Shown here in pieces: positions 23,761-33,254 of a stretch of 64,000 nt of DNA (position 1 is the stretch's first letter; each line of letters begins with the position of its first letter). Location: assembly GCF_040939455.1 (NCBI RefSeq), contig NC_134113.1, positions 13,378,501-13,442,500 on the forward strand. Reading direction: 5' to 3'. Both the position numbers and the translations under genes were made by a program. The notes under the pieces are model-generated. The model did not search any database. It saw nothing but the letters and a program-made list of their open reading frames with translations, and had not been told where the DNA came from. The stretch comes from Microcebus murinus (lineage: Eukaryota > Chordata > Mammalia > Primates > Cheirogaleidae).

Positions 23761-23775
23761 CCTTTCAATACTATA

Positions 23776-25344
23776 GAAAAGCAACTTACCTCTCATCTTC
23801 AAAATGAGTAAGTCCACCCGGGCTCATGGTTGTAATCAACACAAATGGACTCAGCGATCTTAACCACAAAAGGCAATTCATTACAAGTACTGAGGACACT
23901 TACAGAATCAAAGAGAGATGGGAAGAAGACCAGTTTGGAAAACTAGTAAAGGATTGGGAAGACTCCATAGAGCTAGATGGAAGGAACCTTAGAAAGACCA
24001 CGCAGCAGCAATGATCTGGTTTAGAGGCCACCAGTGCTGCTGGCATGGATACAAGCTCCAACTGGCCCCCTGTTGTCGGATCACTGGCTCAAGATTCAAA
24101 GTCCTCAGTGGTGACTGCTACGTCACTCACATGCTGCTGCTGGTTCTACCATTATTGGAGGGAAATATTCCTTCCACCATGACCATGCATGTTGAGCTAT
24201 TCCAGGAAAGGGCATTTGGGTTCCCAAATGGCAAATGATAGGAATAAGAATACAAAATATTGCAAATTCATCGTGAAAACAAAGGAACTAAAGTCTTTAA
24301 AATGCATATCACAATGTCCAGCACACAATTTGCACCTAACTAGTGCTATTATTATACTGGAAACTATTATCATTAGATATTCAAAGTATAGCCTCTGGAA
24401 CCAAACAAACTTTATTTGATCACCTGTTCTGTGCCTGGCCCTATGTGAGGCTTAGGGTACACTGGTGCTAATATAGGTTAATACGGTTTACATCTGCTCC
24501 AGTATAATGGAGAATGCAGAGAGAAGTGAATGATAATAATTTGAAATGCTTGTGATGAGGACCATATGCTCTGGGTAGGAGTAAAGTGCTCTGGACTCAG
24601 AGGGGAAAGAACTATTCATTCTCTCTTGTGTCTCTGGAGGAAGTGGAAAGGAAAAGGAATTTCTCACTGAGATGGTGGCCGTTGAGGTTTTTGTCTCATT
24701 ACTCATTTATTATCTCAATAGATGTTTCTTGAAGAGGTGAGCCAGGCAGTACTTCTCAGTGGTTAGGCACCTGGGTTATAAAATCAAGCAGATCTTGATA
24801 TATAATAGATCCTACATTTGCCCTAACTCCCCAGGTAACCTTGGGCAACTCACTGAAACTGTTTAGCCATATGTAAACCAGGGGTGAACATAGTAAACAC
24901 AATCACAGAGTTGTGACACCACACACTTATACCTTTGTAGGATGAGAGGCATTCAATAAACGTTAGCTACATTATTACTATAAGTAGCATGTGGGAGAAA
25001 TTGCTTTCTAGTAGCAAAGAGAAGACACGCTGGAATTTTCAAAAGCCTTTGTTAAATGCTAGCAGAGAAAGGAAGGAAATAAAGAAAATTCAAGAAATAC
25101 AAGTCTGACATTATCAAGGTCAGCTTTCTGATTCTTCCATCACTAGCCTGGTCTATTTCACTACTTCTTCGGGACCTACAATAGTGGCTGGCACCAACAA
25201 GGTTCTATAAATATTTCGTGAATTATTTAGTTAATAGTGCTTGTTTAACTAATCATTGAGGTTTATCCCACAACAATACCTTGCACAGTTCCAGGAGATA
25301 CCTCTTATATATGACACACATAGATGACAACATCATGCTTCAGA
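23776..25344. other. Non-coding interval with MIR and unassigned repeat
   Basis: 23,776-24,240 looks like an old interspersed repeat ('actcagcgatcttaaccac', 'aaaaggcaattcattac') that I cannot name. 24,420-24,490 resembles a reverse L2 tail ('ctgttctgtgcctggccc'). A MIR is listed at 24,745-24,970, and an L2 scrap at about 25,150-25,240 ('agtggctggcaccaac'). No exon is supported. Confidence 0.4.
24745..24970 (+). repeat. MIR SINE
   Basis: Contains 'cagtggttaggcacctgggt', 'ggtaaccttgggcaactcac', 'aaccaggggtgaacatagt' and 'ggcattcaataaacgttagc' in MIR order. Confidence 0.65.
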
Positions 25345-25850
25345 GCAGTGGTTCTCCAACTGAACCAGACTCTGGAATCCCCTGAGCACATTTCAAAAAA
25401 TACTGGGCTGGGCATGGTGGCTCACGACTGTAGTCCTAGCACTCCAGGAGGCTGAGGCAGGTGGATCGTTTGAACTCAGGAGTTCGAGACCAGCCTGAGC
25501 AAGAGCGAGACCCTGTCTCCACTAAAAACAGAATTAATTGGCTGGCTAAAAATATATAGAAAAAATTAGCCAGGCATGGTGGTGCACGCCTGTAGTCCAA
25601 GCTACTCAAGAGGCTGAGTCAGGAGGATCACTTGAGCCCAAGAGTTTGAGGTTGTTGTGAGCTAGGCTGATGCCACGGCACTCTAGCCTGGGCAAGAGAG
25701 TGAGAATCTGTCTCAAAAAAAAAAAAAAATACTGATGTGTAGGCTCCACCCCCAGAGCTTCTGATTTAATTGGTAAGGGGTACGGACTGGGCCTGAGGAT
25801 TTTCTAAAGCTTCTAGGAGATTATAACGTGGAGCAAAGTGTGAGAATCGG
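25345..25850 (+). mobile_element. MER5A hAT element split by an Alu
   Basis: The left part (25,345-25,405) reads 'agcagtggttctccaactg' and 'ctctggaatcccctgagc'. The right part (25,724-25,850) resumes with 'tgtgtaggctccaccccc', 'ttctgatttaattgg' and 'ggcctgaggatttt'. Removing the Alu and one duplication copy restores a colinear MER5A. No transposase is encoded. Confidence 0.82.
25406..25723 (+). mobile_element. Alu SINE, strepsirrhine-type dimer
   Basis: A full dimer starting 'ggctgggcatggtggctcac', with the 'taaaaatatatagaaaaaat' linker before the right arm and a terminal A tail. It is flanked by an exact 11-base duplication aaaaaatactg at 25,395-25,405 and 25,724-25,734. A degenerate A box and a B box ('gagttcgagaccagcc') are present in the left arm. 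It is younger than the MER5A it interrupts. Confidence 0.95.
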
Positions 25851-26229
25851 TTCTCCAAGAGGCCATTGTATTGTGTGCAAGTTTTGAGCCCTGGATTCTA
25901 CAACAAGGTGGTCCACACGTCTCCAGTCCCATGTTCTCTAAGATACACAGTGATGGGGAACATTGGCGATTCTGCCAAAGGTGGTAGTTTATTGTGGTGA
26001 AAGAGTAGAACATTGAGGTTAGGTAGACATGGGTTTAAGTCTCAACAAGCCTGGTTCTAACCTGTGTGACCTGGAGCAACTTACAACCAGAGTCTCAAAA
26101 TTCAATGATCTGTGATACAGTGTCTGGAGGAAGGGGCAGCCCTGAACCAAAGGCGATTATATCTAAGTCTTCCCCGACTGTTGAAGAGCAATCACGTCTA
26201 TAGCCTTCTTTCACATCCAGAGTCTAAAC

Positions 26230-26451
26230 CAGGGGTTGGCAAAGAGCAGCATGTGGATCAAATCCAGGCGGCCACCTGCTTTTGTAAATAGTTGTACTGA
26301 AGCATAGTCACGCCCACGCCTTTGTGCATTACCTGTGCTGCATTCACACTACGACATCAGAGTTGAGCAGCTGCAACAGAGATAGCATGGCCCACAAAAT
26401 CTAAAATATTTACTCTCCGGCCCTTTTAAAGAAAAAGTTTGTCAGCCTCTG
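26230..26451 (+). mobile_element. Complete nonautonomous hAT-Charlie element (MER3-type, name uncertain)
   Basis: The 222-bp element starts 'caggggttggcaaagagc' and ends 'aaaagtttgtcagcctctg'; the ends are imperfect inverted repeats. It is flanked by 8-base direct repeats gtctaaac (26,222-26,229) and gtctaatc (26,452-26,459) with one mismatch, the hallmark target-site size of hAT transposons. No open frame of note, so it was mobilised in trans. A related copy lies at 7,151-7,381. Confidence 0.85.
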
Positions 26452-26519
26452 GTCTAATCACCAATTAAATATGTTTTTTTTGTGCTGTTTATGATAAAGA
26501 GCGTCTATTGTTATTTGCA

Positions 26520-26705
26520 AACCCCTTCCCCCACATCAAGTTTGTAAGCTCTTTGAAGCTGGACCACCTCCTGTAGTTTTTCTCTAATAATACTATTTCA
26601 CATTCACTTCCTACTTTCCAAAGAACTTTGATGTGTGAGCCATTATTTCCCACAGAGTCTAGCATAGTGTTGAGCAAACAGAAGACACTCAAAAAATATT
26701 TGACT
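26520..26705 (+). repeat. L2 LINE 3' end fragment
   Basis: Contains 'gtaagctctttgaagctgg', 'gtctagcatagtgttgagca' and 'aaatatttgactgattgatt', matching the forward L2 3' end. Confidence 0.6.
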
Positions 26706-26709
26706 GATT

Positions 26710-29115
26710 GATTGCATTTCTCTGATTTATTTCAAGCTCCGAGCAATTGGGGCAATGGTTATTTTTGTCGCTGATGTGAAAGGTCATGAGGACCATTACA
26801 AATCCCCATATGTAGTGGGGATGGAATATTTCAAACCATTGTACAAAGTGGCTTTTTGTAACATTTCTGGTTATCACTAGTTTTTATCCACATCCTTTCT
26901 AAGCATTATGTGATTCTTCCCACAAGAGACAGTGCCGTTTTTGTATAAAAGAACAATGTTTAGAGTCAGACTTGAGTTAAAATCCCAGCTCGGCCACTTC
27001 CTAGCTTTGAGGCCCTGGCCATATGGTTCGTGTTTCAGTATCATTTAGAATCTAGACAACTTAGAAACATGTTCTTCCCTTGACTCATATGTCTAAGTCT
27101 CACTTTGCTACCTATCAGCTCCATGGTAACAATAGCTTAGGATCTACCAGTTCCTAGGAAATCACATTGTGTGACTTGCCTTTTAGAGTTGTAGACGAAG
27201 ACAGAGACCATAAAGTCAGGTAAATTTGCTAAGAAAAAAAACAATATTGAGAAGCAAATGTTCAAGACAGAAGATAAGAATTGTCATGAAATATCTGTGA
27301 AGCTCTGGAATGATGTGACGTCTTTTGTCATCTATTTGACCTACTTACAGCCCTTCTATAAAATAAATGACAAAGCACTCAGTATTGGTCAAAGTTCTAT
27401 TTCTGCACAATGAATAGTTAATTGTAATGATGCTTTCTAGTTGATCTTTGCTTGTTATCGTATGAACCAAGAGGGACTCTTTTCTTTTTTAATAATTGAA
27501 TTTACCAGGGAGATTTCATTACAAACCTTAAGCTGAATAGGGTTCAGTACGTACTATTGTGGCTAGAGGTAAACCGATGTTGAGATTTTTAAATGGGAGA
27601 TTTATGTAATTATTTTGAGTTAATTCTGTCTTTATTCCAATTATTACATGCTTCTTTGTTGGAATCTCGTATTTATTTTGTGCTCTATTTGTGTCTTGTT
27701 AAGAATGTGGATAATTTATAAAAGAGCCCCAGACAGGGATTATGTAGCTGGAAAAGAAGATCAAGTGTGGAATTAAAGAAAAGGAGTCAGAAAAGAGGGT
27801 TTTCAACTATAGGCGAAGACAGTATCGTCACTGGTAGCTCTGCACACTATTTCAGGGAACCAAAGACATGAATTATCTTCCCTATAATCATATATTTGGC
27901 AACAAAAATGAATTTTTATATTTATAAATATGAATGGGACTGTGAATAAATATGAATATGGAAAGATCTCATATGAAGGGAATTCACTTCAAATTAACAC
28001 ATTAACCACCATATGGGTTGTATTTAACTCACGCTAGTTTTGAGCCTGGGGCCTCATGAAGCAAACCCTGGGCAAAGCCCTGCAATTGGTTCATGAAAGT
28101 CTTATTTGTTGCTGTTCCTATTGTTACAATTAATATGGACAAATTCATTCTAAAAATGTGGATTAAATAAATATAAGTCAATAGATTTCATTTTTCATTA
28201 AATTTTTGATTAAATTAGAAAGGATTGCTTTGTTTTTGAAGTTTCTATTCTATTTTTGTAATAAAACACTGTGGCCCCAGGGGGAAAAAACTTTTTTTTC
28301 TATTGTGGCAATCAATGTGATAAATAACAAACCATGAAGATTTGGGTATTCTTTAGAACATTAAAAATGATAAGGCTAGCTAATAGATAGCAATAATCTC
28401 TCCGTGGTACCTGTCTTATCTCATTTGGTCATCACAATGATCCTATAAGGTAGTGTGGCAGGCATTAAGATTTCTATCACATGGAGAAAGACACTGAGCT
28501 TTAAGGATGCACTCAACTGGCTTAAAACTCGTATCTGACTTCCAGTCCTCCGGGGTTTACAATCCTTTATATATGAACCATCCTCTGTCCCCTAGAAGAA
28601 GGGCATGCCCTGTCCCAACAATTTTCCTATGTTCTCTCTTCCGACTCCCTTCCAGAGTCTATTTAGCCTCTGGCTTTTTATCTAGTTTTGTCTCCCAGCT
28701 CTAATCTGCACTTTCCCCCTTGGGAACTGTCACAGAACTTAACTTCACCCTTTGTTGACCAGGTTTCTGGCTCCTAGTTGAACCCAGTCTTCTAAAACTC
28801 TTCTCCTAGACCTCAGTCCAGTCCTCTCAACCCTTGGCAGACAGTGCCTGCTCTAATAATATGTTTTGGTCTGGCAAAAAAAGTCTGTGCATCCCATTAA
28901 CTCTGGGACTTCTGTTCAGAGAATGGTGGTAGACAGTTCCTGCTGGGGGCTGGGAAGAGGGGAAGAGATGAAGATTGTGAAAGAAATGTTCTCTAGCTGG
29001 CTGGTTACAGCAGCTCGTGTTGGTCCCTATGGCCAGAGGACTATAGAAATAAAGCAGATTTTTTTGGCATGAGAAACTTTATGAGACTGAGCAAAATCAA
29101 AGCTGCTTTTAGGCC
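26710..29115. other. AT-rich, repeat-poor interval
   Basis: About 2.4 kb. Worn MIR pieces at about 26,945-27,010 ('gctcggccacttcctag') and 28,385-28,520 ('cacaatgatcctataaggta'). The stretch 27,250-28,260 has no repeat I can recognise and contains homeodomain-type TAATT cores, a CRE-like 'tgtgacgtctt' near 27,316, and several AT-rich runs. No exon-like frame was found. Confidence 0.4.
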
Positions 29116-29119
29116 TAGT

Positions 29120-29605
29120 GTGATCATTCCTTCAAAAGGTGTTTATGAGCAACTACTATGTGCCAGACATTGTTAATAAACCCTAAAGATACATCAGGAA
29201 GTGAAATAGAAAATATTCCACTTAGGTGTGATGGCTCACATCTTTAATCCCAGCACTATTGGAGGCCAAGATGGGAAGATTACTTGAGGCCAGGAGTTCA
29301 AGACCAGCCTGGGCAAAACATAATGAGACCTTGCCTCTACAAAAAAAAAAAAAAAAAACAAAAAACAGTTTTAAAGTTAGCTAGGCATGGTGGCACAGGC
29401 CTGTAAGTCCTAGCTACTTAGAAGGCTGAGGCAGGAGGATCGCTTGAGCCCAGGAGTTAAACATTACAGTGAGCTATGATTGTGCCACTACACTCCAGCC
29501 TGGGCACCAGGATGAGACCATGTCTAAAAAAGAAAAAGAAAAAGAAAAACATTTTGTTGGGAAATGTAGACAATAAACATATAAACAAAAATATATAAGT
29601 GTGAG
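29120..29605 (-). repeat. L2 LINE 3' region interrupted by an Alu
   Basis: 29,120-29,220 reads 'gagcaactactatgtgccag' and 'gatacatcaggaagtg'. 29,560-29,605 continues with 'tagacaataaacatataaac', as in the reverse L2 consensus. The Alu sits between the two parts. Confidence 0.6.
29222..29553 (+). mobile_element. Alu SINE, older dimer
   Basis: Both arms are present ('gtgatggctcacatctttaa' in the left; 'ggcatggtggcacaggcctg' in the right) with a long A-rich middle at 29,340-29,367 and a GA-interrupted A tail. It lacks the AT-rich linker of the other copies here and looks like an AluJ-type element predating the lemur-specific burst. No clear target-site duplication. Confidence 0.9.
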
Positions 29606-30087
29606 AGTTCTAATCCTTGAACATAGTATATGTTTCTGTTTATAATATTTAGTTATATCTCACAGCAATGCTTTGTAACTTTTAGTGTATAAATCTTAAC
29701 TTTTATTAAATTTAGTTTTAAGTATTTCATAATTTTTAAAGCTAGTGTAAACAGAATTGTTAAATTTCATTTTTCAATGTTTGCTGTTAATATATAAAAA
29801 CAGTTAAGTTTTTTTTATATTAACCATCCATGCAATCCTATTAAATTTACTTACTAGTTCTGGTAATTGTTTTGTGGAATCCTTGGGCTTTTCTATGTAA
29901 ATAATCATGACATCTGCAAATCAAGACAATTTTACTTCTTACTTTCTGATCTTTATGCCTTTTTATTTCTTTATTTTCCCTATTTCAAAGGTTAAGATAT
30001 CTGGTAAAATATTAAATAGAGTGATGACGGTTGACATCCTTGCCTTATTTCTAATCTTAGGAGGAAACCATTCAATCTTTTACTATT

Positions 30088-30338
30088 TTTTTATTAATTT
30101 AATTTAATTTTATCATATTATGGGGGTACAAATATTGTTAGGGTTACATATATTGCTCCTGCCGTTCCTCCCCCCAGCCCCTGCCTTACCAAAACATCAA
30201 GCGTGTCCTACCCCCAGGCAGTGAGCTATTTTGTAAGTATAAATTCTTCCCCTTTTCCCCCCTCCCATCTGCCCACCACTCAATAAAAGTTTGTTTGTTT
30301 TTTATTTTTTTGACCTTTGGGTTACATTGTATATCTTT
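30088..30338 (-). mobile_element. Young 5'-truncated L1 3' UTR, lemur-type
   Basis: A 251-bp insert whose minus strand has a G-rich 3' UTR and ends with 'tttgtacccccataatatg' and an A/T-rich tail. That terminus matches the L1 at 21,213-22,225. It is flanked by an exact 14-base duplication aatcttttactatt (30,074-30,087 and 30,339-30,352). Because the duplication is intact, the insertion is probably fairly recent. Confidence 0.88.
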
Positions 30339-30512
30339 AATCTTTTACTATTAACTATGATTTTAGGTATATATCATAGTATAGTTCTTTATACATGTCC
30401 TTTAGCAGATTGAGGAAGTTCCCTTCTATTCCTAGTTTGCAGAGAGATTTTTATCATGACTAGGCAAATTTTTGTTAAATGTGTTTTTGTATATGTTAAA
30501 ATGATCATACAG

Positions 30513-30890
30513 TGTCTTAGTCCATTTGTGCTGCTATAACAAAATACTACAGACTGGGTAACATACAAGTGATAGAAACTAGTTTTCATGGTTCTGAAGG
30601 CTGGTAAATGCAAGATCGAGACCCCAGCAGGATTAGTGTCTGGTGAGGGCCCCTCTCTGCTTCCAACAAGGTGCCCGTTGCTGCATCCTCCGGAGGGGAA
30701 GATGGCAGAGGGACAGAGGGCAAAGAGTGTTCCCTTCAACCTTGAGCCCTTTTATAAGGGTGCTGATCCTGTTCATGAGAACAGAGCCCTCATGACTTAA
30801 TCACCCCCCAAAGGCCACACCTCTTAATGGGCTGTATTAGGGATTAAGCCTTAACATGAATTTTGGGGCACTATCATGCAAACCATACCA
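30513..30890 (-). mobile_element. Solo LTR, ERVL-MaLR group (MST/MLT1-type)
   Basis: On the minus strand it starts 'tggtatggtttgcatgatag' and ends 'cagcacaaatggactaagac', 378 bp with TG...CA termini. The flanking L1 reads 'catacag' on the left and 'tatgg' on the right where an uninterrupted L1 should read 'catatgg', so 'tacag'/'tatgg' is a worn 5-base target duplication, as expected for this group. No internal sequence. Confidence 0.8.
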
Positions 30891-31954
30891 TATGGCTTTT
30901 CTTAGTCTGTTAAATTATGAATTACACTGAGTTTTTAAACACAGATATATAAAACAAGTCGTAGACTAACTGTGATAAAGAGAAACAAACAAGTTAAAGG
31001 GAGTGAGAGTGGGCAAGGAAGTACTCTTAGAAGAGATGGCATTTGAGTAGGGACCCAAATGAACTGGGGGAGCAAGTTATATAAAATCATGAAGGAAATA
31101 TCATTGCAGACACCAAATATGAGCCCGAAGAGATAACCAGGGTCACATAAGCCATTGGTGGCCATGGGGAGGAGTGTGGGATTTTATTCTGAATGCCACA
31201 GGAAGTCTTTAGTAGTTTTTAAACAAAATAGCTCCATGAACTGATTTATGGTTTTAAAAGATTATCCAGCTGCTGTGTAGAGAATTGAATGTGGGTGGCA
31301 AGAGTGTACGGGCAAATCAATCAGGAGATTATTTTATTATGCCACAAGGGTTTACAGCATCCTGGATTAGAATGGAGACAGATGAAGTGGTGACAAGTGA
31401 CCTACTTTGGGTCAGTTTTCAAAGTTGGGTCAATAGGATTTGCTGTTTGATTGGATCTGGGGTTGAGAGGAAGTGAGGGTGAAGGAGAACTCTTAGAGTC
31501 TGCAGCCTGGGCAACTGGGTGCAGTGTTGCCCCATGAGGGAGAAGAGGATTGGAAGAAAGAACCGAGAGATCTGCTTCTGAAATTTAGATATTCATCTCT
31601 CTGGGTGAATCCAAAACAGACAGCTATCCAAAACGGATGGCTAGATACACGATTCCGGAGCTCGGGGGAGAGATGAGGGTAGAGAAAAAAACCTGGGGAG
31701 TCGTAAACTTAATCCCGTGGGGCTAGGTGATCTCAGCTCCAGCTCCAGCACGTGAAGGGGCAGGAAGAAGAGGAAGGACCATCTGGGGAGGCTGAGAAGG
31801 AGCAGCCAGTGCAGTAAGAGAAAAATAGAGAGTTTGGGTGTCTCAGAAGCCAAGTGCAGGAAAGATGTCAAGAAAAAGGGAGTGACCCATTGTGTCCAAT
31901 CTTACTGTGAAGACAAATGAGAGGAAGGTCAAAAGTTGGTCATGGAATTTGTTT

Positions 31955-32178
31955 TTGTTTTTATTTTTTTTGATTGATTGATTGGTGACAGAGTCTTACT
32001 CTGTCGCCCTGCCCAGAGTGCAATGCAACCTCAAACTCCTGGGCTCAAGTGATCCTCCTGCCCCAGCCTTCCGAGTACCTGGGACTGCAGGTCCCACTGC
32101 ACCCGGCTAATTTTTCTTTTTCCATTTTTTGTAGAGATAGGGTCTCACTCTTGTTCAGGCTGGTCTCAAATTTGGCTG
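31955..32178 (-). mobile_element. Truncated Alu SINE, reverse
   Basis: Plus strand reads a T-rich tail, then 'agagtcttactctgtcgccc', 'cctcaaactcctgggctcaa', 'gggactgcaggtccc' and 'gtagagatagggtctcac', ending inside the left arm near 'aggctggtctcaaatttgg'. The 5' end is missing. L2 sequence continues on both sides. Confidence 0.88.
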
Positions 32179-32560
32179 GACATCATTGGTAACCTTGAAA
32201 AGTGCAATTTCAGTGCAGGCAGTGGATTTGGAGTGGCCCGTGTGAAAGAATTGCAGTCAGCAGGTATAGACAATTTTTTTTTTACAAGTTTTACTTTAAA
32301 GGGGAGCAAAGAAATTACTTGGGCCAGGAATGGGAAACAAAGCCTAAGGATGTAGTTTGTTTAATTTTGTGTAATTATCATAGGAATTTCCCCTGTGTGT
32401 ATGCTGACGGGGATGAGTCAGTAGAAAGGGAGAAGCTGAGGATGCAGGCAATAGTCGGGGCGAGTGAGGGAGCAGCACAGCCCGCAAAGATGGAGCAGGA
32501 TGAAGTCAACCGTGGGACCACCTGACTCTGGAGCTAGATGGATCCCCTGCCCTCTCAGCA

Positions 32561-32679
32561 GGGAAGGTGGAGTAGCTGGGAAGGTGGAGTAGCTGGGAAG
32601 GTGGAGTAGCTGGGAAGGTGGAGTAGCTGGGAAGGTGGAGTAGCTGGGAAGGTGGAGTAGCTGGGAAGGTGGAGTAGTG
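32561..32679. repeat. 17-bp minisatellite, seven copies
   Basis: Unit gggaaggtggagtagct repeats seven times with essentially no divergence except at the last unit. The identity between copies shows recent expansion inside a very old L2 relic. Copy number probably varies between individuals. Confidence 0.95.
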
Positions 32680-33254
32680 GGGAAAAGATGAAGGTAGGCG
32701 GTGGATTAGGAAGTGGGGAGCGACAAGATAAGGTTTGGTTCCATCATTTCAGTAAAATAAGGCATGAGGTCATCAGCTGGAGGGAGGGGCCGGAGCAGCG
32801 CTGGAAGTTGGAGGAGAGAGAAGTTAGGAAAAATTTGTCTTAAGGGCGACAGAATGAGTGGATTAGGGAAATCTAGCAGGACAGCCAGACAGTGCTAAAG
32901 TCCATCTAGGACTCATGGTCAGAATTTGAATTGAGATCCGGCAGCTCGCTCCCCAGCTGTGTTTTTCTACCTCCACGTTGTGCTGCTTAGCGCAGAAGCA
33001 GGGGCCGTGGGTCTAGCGTGCTAGCCTGGCGGAGGTGAGGTGAGGGGCGAGGAGAGCAGGGTATATGTGAGGGCTGGATCGCAGGCATGGACTCTGTTAT
33101 CTACGCCAGGGGCAGGGAAGTGATAGGTAGTAAAACAGTGTTGGGGAAATGGCGGCCTCAGTGAGGTCAGAGAAGTGGCAGTCAAGTAAGTGAGCTGGAA
33201 AAACAGAGAGTGGTTGTCACGGCAAGCAGGATGCTTACATCAAGAATTTGAAGA

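Larger units (their letters stand above)
29606..30935 (-). mobile_element. Old L1 ORF2 fragment, doubly interrupted
   Basis: The minus strand is decayed L1 ORF2. Plus-strand landmarks are 'atcatgacatctgcaaatca', 'ggttgacatccttgcctta', 'ctattcctagtttgcagag' and, after the LTR, 'tatggcttttcttagtctgt'. It is broken by a young L1 3' end (30,088-30,338) and by an LTR (30,513-30,890). Stops in all frames. The left limit is approximate. Confidence 0.8.
30960..33250 (-). mobile_element. Long antisense relic of an L2 reverse transcriptase
   Basis: About 2.3 kb follows, in reverse, the L2/CR1-clade ORF2 that I know by plus-strand landmarks: 'agagatggcatttgagtagg', 'tggatctggggttgagagg', 'gagaaggagcagccagtgca', 'agaagccaagtgcaggaaag', 'tgacccattgtgtccaat', 'tgctgacggggatgagtcag', 'ggcatgaggtcatcagctgg', 'gaatgagtggattagggaaa'. 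Here the 'cccattgtgtcc' stretch is the antisense of the region that in intact L2 encodes the A-F-D-T-V-D-H box of the reverse transcriptase. All frames are broken. An Alu and a minisatellite interrupt it. The 5' and 3' limits are approximate. Confidence 0.7.

Noticed and set aside
31641..31871. Leu/Ser-rich minus-strand frame
   Set aside because: It falls in the decayed L2 reverse-transcriptase relic in a shifted frame.
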